From Andalucia godoyi (lineage: Eukaryota > Discoba > Jakobea > Jakobida > Andaluciidae): DNA of 64,000 nt. The stretch covers positions 124,001 to 188,000 of the forward strand of contig VRVR01000044.1 of assembly GCA_009859145.1 (NCBI GenBank), written 5' to 3'. The notes under the pieces are model-generated. The model made no database searches. It was given only the letters and a program-made list of their open reading frames with translations, and had not been told where the DNA came from. The translations under genes and the position numbers were made by a program. This document shows positions 9,324 through 17,873 of this stretch, one piece after another; the stretch's first letter is position 1; each line of letters starts with the position of its first letter.

Positions 9324-10553
9324 GTGTTACGTTTTCTGGTCCGGGGTTTATTTTTGGCATTGGGAGGTGCAGCAATGGTTGAGAAGTGGGCGGGGATGTT
9401 CCGGGATGACGCCTCGTTGATGATGCAGGGAGTTTGGATCTTTTCAATTTTAGCGGGAATCCACAGCGTCGTATGGATGGGTGGGAAGAGTGTGTCGCAG
9501 CTGGTACGGATGCGGGGTGGGAAGTTGGCTTATCAGGGAGGCGCATGCTTGTGTCTGTTGCTGGGCGGTGGCCTTTTCATGCTGTCCTTCTTGGGCTCCT
9601 CCCCGGCCCAGATGGCAGTGCACATGGCAATGTGGACGGACTTGGCAAAATCCCGTGGTCCTGTAAAGTCGGTCCTGTGGCTTCCGGAATGCTGCTTGTT
9701 TGTGTCTCTGGCTTTGTGGCTTGGAGTGGAGCGGATCCGATTTGGATATTCTGTGTTTCGTCTGCTGTCGCTTCTCGTCGTGTTTTTCCTGCGAGTTATG
9801 GGCTTCGCGCCAGCACTTCCCGTCGGCTTCGTTCTTCTGTCTGCAATCCCGCCCCTCGTTCTTGTCTGTGCCGCCTGCACTACTCGATTCGGCACACCAC
9901 CATTTGCGCTAGCAGTCCCATTCTCCCGCTTGCTGCCCACACTGTTTTCCATTCTCGGCGTCTTTTCCGCGCTCGTCCTTCCGCTCGCGCCCGTGTTCCT
10001 TGTTGGGTTCCTCGCCATTCCCATTCTGTATCCTCCCGTCGCCCGCCAGCCTTCCCGCCCTGCTTCCACTCCGTCAATCCGTCCCGGTTCGACTTCAACG
10101 TCGCTGGGCCTCGCCGTCTGCTTCCTTCTATGTGCCTGCCTCTCGTTCTTTCTCGTCGTTTCAGCCTTCGCTCGCCTCAGACTTGCTGCACCCGACACCT
10201 GGCTCAAGCGCATCACTACCGATCTCTTTCCCCCATTATCGTCGTCGTCGTCGTCATCACTCTCCGCCTCGTGGATAAGTATCTTGTCGGGAATTGTCAC
10301 GAGTTCGGTCTATTTCGTCATGGATGCCGCAGTGATGTCACCGCCGCACGCCCGATTCCGGCTGGGAGTCGGACTGTTGTGGTCTGTCCTCTCCGTAAGT
10401 CTCACGCCCGCCGTCGCATTTCCCCTCTATGCCGCTTTTCGAGAAATGCGACTTGCCCGATGGTCTCGATTCCATTCCAGTCCTCAGCAACCACAGCCCG
10501 CCCCCTATCATTTCGAAACTGTGCGGAACCCGACAAAATCTAAGCATCTGTAA
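9324..10553 (+). CDS. Multispan membrane protein, unknown family; 5' end uncertain
   Basis: A frame of about 409 residues with some eight to ten hydrophobic segments (for example LFLALGGAAMV, LSLLVVFFLRVMGF, LVCAACTT, VFLVGFLAIPILYP) and a basic tail ending KSKHL. The frame is open only from a GTG at 9324, and the hydrophobic LRFLVRGLFLALGGAA looks coding, yet the first in-frame ATG is at 9375 (MVEKWAGMF). A polypyrimidine tract ending GGACAG sits just upstream and could be a splice acceptor, so a short upstream exon is plausible. A 369-codon frame overlapping in another phase is a shadow. No family recognised; location is some cell membrane. Confidence 0.6.
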   Translation: MLRFLVRGLFLALGGAAMVEKWAGMFRDDASLMMQGVWIFSILAGIHSVVWMGGKSVSQLVRMRGGKLAYQGGACLCLLLGGGLFMLSFLGSSPAQMAVHMAMWTDLAKSRGPVKSVLWLPECCLFVSLALWLGVERIRFGYSVFRLLSLLVVFFLRVMGFAPALPVGFVLLSAIPPLVLVCAACTTRFGTPPFALAVPFSRLLPTLFSILGVFSALVLPLAPVFLVGFLAIPILYPPVARQPSRPASTPSIRPGSTSTSLGLAVCFLLCACLSFFLVVSAFARLRLAAPDTWLKRITTDLFPPLSSSSSSSLSASWISILSGIVTSSVYFVMDAAVMSPPHARFRLGVGLLWSVLSVSLTPAVAFPLYAAFREMRLARWSRFHSSPQQPQPAPYHFETVRNPTKSKHL

Positions 10554-10846
10554 AATAATAATTTAAATTAAAAAAAGTAAAACAACAATAGTCTTTCTGC
10601 TGTACTCGCAACGAAGGAACTCGAACCTTCGATCGATCGACAGTTCTCGCTTCAAGCTTCACGACGTTTTTCTGCACTTTGCATGTTTGCATTCTGATTT
10701 CCTCAATTTGTGCGTGCAAATCTTCATTCATCTTTCAACAAAAAGAAAAAAAGAAAAAGCTAGCTTTCTTTTCCCGATCACTGCTTCTCCTCTTTTATTT
10801 TCCTCGTCAGTGTGTGTGCAGCCAAAAGAACAGGAATTAGTATCGG

Positions 10847-13561
10847 ATGAATACCAGCCGACGAGTGTCGATTCTGCAGTCGCATCTGGTGCAGACCGGC
10901 TCGAGTCACCCTGACCACCCCAACGCTAACTCTAGTCCTACCCCTTGCGCTCATCCTAATTCACGGTACAAGAGAGCAGAAGTGCATTCCTCGCTGGACG
11001 CATACACGACACATGTGGCGCAGCAGCGAGTCTTGCGTGCGTTTTGTCGCCCGATCTCCACCCGAATACCCGGCAGCAGCGACGACAACGACTTGTTGAA
11101 CCCGACAAGAGCGTTGTTTCGCAGCCTACTGGACGACTCGCATGCGTCATTGCGGCTTTCTGTCCGGTCGTTCCAGGCGTCACACTCTAGTCTATTCGCA
11201 TCAACTCTCCCGCATCTGCACTCTTCCGAGCTTGAGTCGTATCTTGCACCAAAGCAGCAAGTGGACATCCGTCAACTCGGTGCAGAGCGATTGCGCGCGC
11301 TGCTGGAGCAGCGGTTTGTGGACGTGCGAGCGATTGCAACGGACCCGCGTGCATATCTCGCGCTTGTCGAGTCAGTGGCAGGAGGAGACGATCTAGGGCA
11401 CGTCATCTTGCTTACTGTGCAGCTCAACCTCTTTGGCGCATCTATCCTTCTCCTTGGCCATCCGAGCCAGTCCTTTCCACAGACCAATCTCCCGCCCTTT
11501 CTGGCCGCTGTTGTTGAGGATGGTGAATCGGAAAAGGACTCGAAAAAACTTAGAGAGCCGATCGAAGAATGGACGTATGACGAGGTGTTAGATCGCGTAT
11601 CGACTGGGAATTTGCTGGGGTGCTTTGCACTAACAGAGTTAGGCCACGGGACCAATGCAGCTGGTATTGAAACTACTGCGACATTTGATGCGCAGCACGA
11701 GTGTTACGTTCTGTGCACTCCAGGCGTCGGTGCCCAAAAGTATTGGATTGGGGGAGCTGCTCGCAACGCGTCGCATGCCATCGTCCTTGCCCGTCTTCTT
11801 GTCCCACGTTCCTCTTCCTCCACAGCTGCCAACAGTTGCGGCGCTGCAGAAACAGACGAAGAGGCAGAGCAGGTGCATCACTCATCTCCTCGGCATCATC
11901 ATCTTCCACTTTCTCATCCCTCGTCCACTTCATCGCCGTCGTCACTATCATTGCCATTGTCTTCCCATTCGGCTTTCCCAGGTCTTGCGTCAGCCTCTTC
12001 GACGTTGGCTGTTCAAAAAAAAGACAGGAAACTCAGACAAAGAGCATTGTTTGATGATCATGGAGTGCATGCGTTTTTCGTGCAGCTCAGGAGTACCGAG
12101 ACTGGGAAAACAGTGGCAAACGTAGAGATTCGAGATTGCGGGCAAAAGATGGGAAACAATTCGATCGACAACGGAAGACTGTTTTTCCACAATGTCAGGC
12201 TTTCTACTTCGGCTCTTCTCTCGCGCTACTCGCGCATCACTTGCCAACCGTCGGCTACGTCGCCATCTCCACGTCCGTCTCCGTCTGGACTGCCAAGATG
12301 GGTGTTTGAAACAAGTGTGCCGGGTGCTGGGGAGAGATTCGCGAAAATCATGGCGGCACTATTGATTGCTCGGATCGTCGTCGCTGCTGGTTCTGTGCAG
12401 ATCGGGCGGATCGCACTGGACATTGCCATTCGTTATGCACATTCTCGCTGTCAGTTCGGTCCACCGCCACTATCCAAGAAGGAAAAGAAAGAAAAGGAAG
12501 AAAGAACAGGAGATAATGTCGAAGGAGGTGAGCAGCACCACGAAGAAGAAGAGGAGGAAAAGGAGTGGCCAATCATTATGTATCCGCTGCATGCATCGCG
12601 GTTGATGCCGGAACTGGTCAAGGTGCTTGCGCTCGGGCTGTTTGTGAACGACGTAAAGTCCGTCTATGCGTCGTACATGCAAAAGGCGGGAGAAAAGGTA
12701 AGTCGTACGGACGAAAAGCAAGTCCATCGGATGGCGGCAATGTCAAAGGCGAGTGGATCGTGGATTGCAGTCGAGGCCGTGCAGACTGCCCGAGAATGTT
12801 GTGGCGGTGCTGGCTATGCGCTGCGCAATTTAATCCCTATGCTGCGAGCAGATGCCGAAATCTTTACAACCTTTGACGGTGACAACCATGTCCTCTGTCT
12901 GTCGATAGCTCGGCTTCTGTTGTTGGATGCAAAGAGCGAAAAAAGGAGTGGGGGAGGACTGTTGATGGCTGAGGTGAATCGCAGAACTCGGTTTGCTGTC
13001 GAGCATGCGCGCCATCCGTTTGCAAGTGTTGATGACCCAAAGGACCTTCTGCGGCTCTTCGGACTAAGGGTACAGTCACAGCTTGCTGAATGTGCGCTTG
13101 GATTGAAGGGAAAACGCGGGCGAAAGGCGTTCCAGGCTTTCAATGATGCAGCCCCGGCACTGGTGCGCTTGGCAAAAGCACATTGCGACGAAGAAATCCT
13201 GATGTCGGTGTATCGCCGCATGTGCAGTCCTTTGCAGTTCATGAACATGGAGAATCCGAAATCACGCAGCAAGATATACGAGAATGAACAAAGCGTCGCC
13301 GAAGTGAGAGAAATTCTGACCAATGTCCTGGTGGCATACGGATGCGTTCGAATCACGCAAGATCCGTGGTTTCTAGCATCAGGGCTGTTATCGGCTTACG
13401 ATGTCAAGCTCGCCGAAACAACACTAGCGGAGAAATGCGACTGGTTCGCGCGACGGTCCCTCGAGCTGTGTCGGTGGTTCGATGCGCCAGAATGGCTTAT
13501 TGAACCTACAATTGCCGGAAACTGGATGGCTCACAATGAGTCTGGAAAGACAGTTCCGTAA
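10847..13561 (+). CDS. ACOX: Peroxisomal acyl-CoA oxidase with N-terminal PTS2
   Basis: A 904-residue protein. ACOX oxidises acyl-CoA to trans-2-enoyl-CoA with FAD and O2 in the first step of peroxisomal beta-oxidation. Residues 6-14 read RVSILQSHL, an exact R-V-x5-H-L peroxisomal targeting signal 2. The catalytic core shows FALTELGHGTNAAGIET (flavin and substrate contact region), CTPGVGAQKYWIGGAA, IRDCGQKMGNNSIDNGR, then the C-terminal helical part with ECCGGAGYALRN and FTTFDGDNHVL, the usual acyl-CoA oxidase signature. It is longer than the typical 660-700 residues because of a Ser/His/Pro-rich insert at about 325-400 and a Lys/Glu-rich insert at about 543-573, both encoded by simple-sequence DNA. 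There is no C-terminal SKL (it ends SGKTVP), consistent with PTS2 import. Confidence 0.93.
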   Translation: MNTSRRVSILQSHLVQTGSSHPDHPNANSSPTPCAHPNSRYKRAEVHSSLDAYTTHVAQQRVLRAFCRPISTRIPGSSDDNDLLNPTRALFRSLLDDSHASLRLSVRSFQASHSSLFASTLPHLHSSELESYLAPKQQVDIRQLGAERLRALLEQRFVDVRAIATDPRAYLALVESVAGGDDLGHVILLTVQLNLFGASILLLGHPSQSFPQTNLPPFLAAVVEDGESEKDSKKLREPIEEWTYDEVLDRVSTGNLLGCFALTELGHGTNAAGIETTATFDAQHECYVLCTPGVGAQKYWIGGAARNASHAIVLARLLVPRSSSSTAANSCGAAETDEEAEQVHHSSPRHHHLPLSHPSSTSSPSSLSLPLSSHSAFPGLASASSTLAVQKKDRKLRQRALFDDHGVHAFFVQLRSTETGKTVANVEIRDCGQKMGNNSIDNGRLFFHNVRLSTSALLSRYSRITCQPSATSPSPRPSPSGLPRWVFETSVPGAGERFAKIMAALLIARIVVAAGSVQIGRIALDIAIRYAHSRCQFGPPPLSKKEKKEKEERTGDNVEGGEQHHEEEEEEKEWPIIMYPLHASRLMPELVKVLALGLFVNDVKSVYASYMQKAGEKVSRTDEKQVHRMAAMSKASGSWIAVEAVQTARECCGGAGYALRNLIPMLRADAEIFTTFDGDNHVLCLSIARLLLLDAKSEKRSGGGLLMAEVNRRTRFAVEHARHPFASVDDPKDLLRLFGLRVQSQLAECALGLKGKRGRKAFQAFNDAAPALVRLAKAHCDEEILMSVYRRMCSPLQFMNMENPKSRSKIYENEQSVAEVREILTNVLVAYGCVRITQDPWFLASGLLSAYDVKLAETTLAEKCDWFARRSLELCRWFDAPEWLIEPTIAGNWMAHNESGKTVP

Positions 13562-13781
13562 TTGTCGAGTGGAATCCGAGGAAGAAACATTCTCCAGCAG
13601 CCATTTCGACGGATTGTGTGCAGTACAGGACGCCAACTAGAGAGAAATGCAAAGCAAATGTTTTTCAATTTACAACAACAACAACAGCAAAAGAAGAAGA
13701 AGAATAAAATAAAACCCAATTAAAACCAAAAAGAAAAAACAACAACAAAAAACTACATGGCAGAAAAGAGAGCAAATTCGA

Positions 13782-16150
13782 TCACTTGTGTTCGGAATGT
13801 GATACTTGCTCTTCGCCTTGGTATGAGAAGAGTTCGACACGAAATGCGTCGATGGAGCGAATCGGAACGACAGTCGGTACACTGCCGTCCCATGCGAGGT
13901 ACTTCTTGACGACGTTGCGGAGAAGCTTTTCACACACACGCTGCAAAACCCCACCAAACTGCATATATCCGGCACTTGTCTTTTGGAACTGATAATCAAG
14001 ATACAACACAAGAGCGCTGTACAACTCGTGGACCATCTGTTCCGCCGTGACTTCTCCTCCCATGCACAAACAAGCCATGAACGAAAACAAGTCATCGCCA
14101 TCTGATGCCGATGATCCAGCAGCCGCCACTGTTGGCTTGACGGCAGCAACAAGTCTTTGCCATAACAGATGCGAAATGTTAATGCCCGAGCATGCCACAG
14201 GGTACTCGGGATCATCAGCCACAATCGCACGCGCTTCTGCAGTGTAGTTCCGTGCAAAGTAGACGAGCTGTTCGAGACCCCATGTTCCCATTGCGCGAAA
14301 GTCTGTTGATGGATCTTTCCCTTGGAATCCGATGCGAGACCACATCGGATCTTTGGGTGCGGGCGCGGGATGATCTGGCATCAAAAGCGAAAACAACTCA
14401 TAGAGCTTATCCATGTGCGCAACACTGGACGGATCAAACGGAGCAATCTGGATAGACGCGAAATGGGAACTCAAAGTCGACCGCAAACATTTGTACCGCA
14501 CATATTCTGCAGAAAAAACCTCCGCAAGATCGACGCTACGAGGAGAGCGTATCGACAAGGATGTGGAGTTTGAGAGGTGAAGAATAAGCAGTGGCATGGG
14601 ATCGCACTCTGGTTCAGTGGCAGTAGGTGATTCGGCAGAACCGCTTCCAGCATCGAATGTCTCCCCGTTTTTCGACGGGCTCGATTCACTTTGTGGAGGC
14701 GTGGCGTTTGAAGAATCATTCCCTTGTTCTGCAGGCACAGCAGGTAAACCAACTGTCCCTGACCCCGACGCCGAAGAAGACGATGATGATGAGAAAGAAG
14801 AACTGCCGCTGCCACTACCAGTGCCGCTAGAATTCGAAATAACGAGTTCGATGGAGGAAATGTGCTCAACTGCAATGTAGAACTTCTCAGGAAGCACAGC
14901 TTTGCTGTGGATATCACTCTCCGAACCAAAGTTGGCGGATGATATCAAAGACCGGAACTGGGAGAACCCATTTTGCACAGGAAGCGTAATGGCGAACGGG
15001 ATCTGGATCGAGTCAAACAAGGAAACCTGCGGAACGTATGCATGCGAAGATGTGTATCGCAGAATGGGCGCAATGGCGCTTGGTCCGGTTGCAGGCTGCG
15101 TGCCAAATGCAACGGAAGCCGAAAAAGATGGAGCGGCACGATATGCTGAGTTCGTCGGACTGCCGCTCCCCGAAGCAGTTGCAGGTGCATCATCGCTCGA
15201 GGGATCCAGGCAGGAATGCTGGGGCTCGATTTCAGCCTCATTTTGAAACGATTCTCCCGAGGAAGCGTCACAAATCGCGCGCTCCAGCTGCACGTCGGTC
15301 AGGCTGGAAAATGTACCGGAACCGTACGACGACGATGCAGATCTGTGCCAACCTGGCCAGCCAATTCGTATTCGGTGACCAAACAGCGCAGAAGACGGCG
15401 CGTTTGAAGAACCGCTGCCCGACGACGAGCCCGAACCCTTTGCATGCGGCCGAGCAACCTCGATTTTGCCGTAGATTTCTCCATTTGACAAGCAGCGTTT
15501 CGCATTGATTCCGTCTGCATCCCTTTCCGAAAGCAGCTCGTTCGGAAAGCCCGAGTGAACATTGCGGTCGTCCAGATAAACGTCGAAGCCAAGAAAAGTG
15601 CATATACACGGCACATCAATCCACTTATCAAAGCGGGAGAGAACTGCAAGAAGCTCGTTGAATCTTTCTTTTCTGTTCAGCAACACTGAAGAATCCAAAG
15701 GAGACTTGTGCGACAGTTTTGACGGAAGTCCAGGAAGCACAGGCATGATTTGTGGGCGCTGTTTCTTGAGCTCCGAAAGCAGTTGCTGAAATTCCGAGAA
15801 CCGTCGACGAACAGTCCATCGTACGACGCTTGGGTCGTCTTGTGATACAATGCTCTGCGCAAAGTACACAATGGAAACAACATATCGCTGCACATCATGA
15901 ATTTCAAAGAAAATAATAAATAAATAACCAGAAAAACAAACAAACCAAAACAGTTAGTGGCAAGCAAGCAAGGTATGGAATGGACACGCTTGGCCCTCAC
16001 ACACGCACACACACACACACACACACACACGCACGCACACAGAGTTAAAGAAAGGAAAGGGAAACAGCAAACAGCAGAGTTCAAACATACAGCAAAGGGC
16101 TTTGGAGACGGAACTATTTCAACATTTGTAATATACGCAGAAAACGACAT
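13782..16150 (-). CDS. PX-ELMO domain protein (two exons)
   Basis: Exon 1 is 16150-16091 (MSFSAYITNVEIVPSPKPFA) and exon 2 is 15887-13782, joined in phase 0, giving 721 residues. The exon 2 frame has no ATG at its start (it opens with GTG), and splicing completes a PX domain: AYITNVEIVPSPKPFA then RYVVSIVYFAQ, WTVRRRFSEFQQLLSELK and VLPGLPSKLSHKSPLD. PX domains bind phosphoinositides on endosomal membranes. A Ser/Gly-rich middle may hide a lipid- or PH-like region. Residues about 490-680 are an ELMO/CED-12 domain (MWSRIGFQGKDPSTDFRAMG, WGLEQLVYFARNY), the GTPase-regulator module of Arf/Rac control proteins. The combination suggests a phosphoinositide-recruited GTPase regulator; that role is inferred. 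A family-B IS607/Fanzor remnant begins about 155 bp upstream of the start. Confidence 0.88.
15888..16090 (-). other. Intron in the PX-ELMO gene with a CA/GT microsatellite
   Basis: A 203-bp phase-0 intron, donor GTATGT (after the GCT codon), acceptor GTGCAG. It contains a long CA run (about 15998-16041 on the plus strand). Reading through it gives no PX homology, while removing it restores the beta1-beta2 region of the PX fold. Confidence 0.85.
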
Positions 16151-16303
16151 TGACTTTCGACTCGATGATCTATTGCACGCCCACGTCAATATGGGGAAAA
16201 AAGAACCACAAGAGCACAATATTCTGGCTGTGTGAGTGTCTGAGTGCGTGTGTGACGACGAACACAAAGAACGATTTAGGAGAAAAACGAAAAGCAAGCG
16301 TCC

Positions 16304-16849
16304 AATACCGCTGAATAATAACGCGTCATTGTCATGCATACGGAAGTATCATAATCAGACACGGTCGACACTGGCCGACACTAGCACGTTTGCTTCACAG
16401 GGAATCCGTGCTTCCGCACGCTCGGCCAGAATTCAGCCGGTGACACAGGCTCCGCATTTTCGACACTCTTTAACGCAGCATCCGTAGCCATCTATTCTAT
16501 CATTCGTTGGTGTCACTCTTTTTATTCAAATATGGGCATGGGTGCGCTGGGATGACGCATTCGCCTACGCCTACGCCTACGCTGCTCGATACAGGGCCTC
16601 CTAGGTCCCGCAGACCTCCTAAGAGACCACGTGTCACTACGCCTGCTGCTAGGGCCGTCGGAATCAAAATGCACCCTTCTCAGGAACACCGTGTCACGCT
16701 GAGAAAGTGGCTCACCGATTGATCGAGATTGGGAACGGAGCGTGGAGCATTTATCTGAAGAACGCCGTGAGGCGTGTTGGGGCCTATCCCCTTCCCGGCA
16801 GCGGGGTGCAAGACTGAATATGCATGTTCAGTGTATATATAATGTAGGC
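16304..16849 (+). mobile_element. Internally deleted IS607/Fanzor remnant, family B copy 1
   Basis: The left 235 bp (16304-16540) recurs inverted at 41015-41256. It leads into a short frame containing ARAVGIKMHPSQEHRVTLRK, the N-terminal signature of TnpB/Fanzor nucleases, then jumps within a few codons to the C-terminal DRDW motif (frameshifted) followed by LKNAVRRVGAYPLPGSGVQD. Everything between, including the RuvC-I and RuvC-II acidic residues and the zinc ribbon, is missing. The right end carries successive hairpins (GGGG-CCTAT-CCCC, then ACTGAA...TTCAGT) and finishes near TGTAGGC, shared with copies at 26.17 and 40.91 kb. It lies between the PX-ELMO promoter and a tRNA. The copy cannot encode an active nuclease. 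Confidence 0.8.
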
Positions 16850-16952
16850 AAACTCGTTTCCTTCGATTATTCCAAGAGTCAACACGTGAGTGCCGCAGCC
16901 TCAACCAAAAAACGATAAAAATAGAGGGGAAAAGACAAAAGTACGCGGAAGT

Positions 16953-17024
16953 GGTCCGCATGGGGATCGAACCCACGACCTTCGCCTTATCAGAGCGACG
17001 CTCTACCAACTGAGCTAACGGACC
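16953..17024 (-). tRNA. tRNA-Ile (anticodon GAT)
   Basis: A 72-nt cloverleaf on the minus strand: acceptor GGTCCGT pairs with GCGGACC, D arm GCTC-AGTTGGTA-GAGC, anticodon arm TCGCT-CTGATAA-GGCGA, variable AGGTC, T arm GTGGG-TTCGATC-CCCAT. The loop CTGATAA places GAT at positions 34-36, so it should read ATC and ATT. No CCA is encoded and no intron is present. TAGCTCAGTTGG and GGTTCGATCCCC form the internal A and B boxes of a Pol III gene. Sequence outside the anticodon resembles nuclear eukaryotic tRNA-Ile; a G34 rather than A34 isoleucine tRNA is less usual in nuclear genomes. Confidence 0.93.
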
Positions 17025-17630
17025 GACTTGCAAAAGAACCACCTCCTGTATCATAGATTTCATTGTCGTCGCGGGTGCACTCACCCAGACACCCACAAGC
17101 AAGCAATTCGTGGGGCTGATACTTCTTCAAAAAGTTTGGCGTCCTCTCTTGGCTTTTGAGGATTCACACAGCAAACCAACAAACTTCATCGAGAACAAAA
17201 CCCAAGAATCCTGTCTTTCTTTTTGCCCCTTCTTTTTCTTCCTCTCTCCCCCCCCGTTGAATCACTGCTGCGGCTGCACAAGTCGCCGTCAGTGGGCTGT
17301 TTATGCGTGATACGCTTTAATTTTGTGTGGTGGATATTGAATGCAGCAGCATATAAACAACAACAACATCTACAGCAAACAACAAACACGAATGTCCCTT
17401 GATTTTAAAAAAAATAATAATACCTAATAACAGAATGCTGTGTAGATATATAGCCTGGCGATTGACAATACACTCTTGCATTTCAGGATGCTTGCCTCTT
17501 CTCACAGTACTTGTCCTTCCTCTTTCCAAATCTCGAATCAACTCTGTCTGGGGATCTATCAAAAGAAGATGCCAAAAACATGGCAACTGTTTGCTGACTG
17601 CGCTTCTCCGCAGTTCGCTCTATTTTCCGA

Positions 17631-17678
<48 letters not shown>

Positions 17679-17873
17679 GAAGAAGAAGAAGAAGAAGAGA
17701 AGAAGAAGAAAAAGAAAAAAAAGGATATGTTTCTGTTCGCGCTCCTCTCGATACTCGTTAAAAAAAAAAAAACCTTGGGACAACCGTCACAAGAACTGAA
17801 CGAGGAGGTTGGTACAACTTCACGGATCGCTTAATGAGCGTGGCGGCGGCGTACGACAACATGTTTTTCCGCC
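17025..17873. other. Intergenic region with CA and AAG microsatellites
   Basis: Between the tRNA and the 3' end of the exonuclease-ATPase gene. It contains (CA)n at 17634-17676 running straight into (AAG)n at about 17677-17720. Frames crossing it translate the repeats and show no homology. I see no gene. Confidence 0.6.

Noticed and set aside
9434-10543. 369-codon plus-strand frame
   Set aside because: It overlaps the multispan membrane protein frame almost entirely, is Arg/Ser/Cys-rich and lacks any domain; a shadow of the real gene.
10600-10690. A T-arm-like sequence (GAAGGTTCGAGTTCCTTC on the minus strand)
   Set aside because: No D arm, anticodon arm or acceptor stem can be folded around it, so it is not a tRNA.
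16680-17102. 140-codon minus-strand frame containing PLAQLVERRSDKAKVVGSIP
   Set aside because: This is the well-known spurious translation of a tRNA gene; the tRNA-Ile at 16953-17024 explains it.
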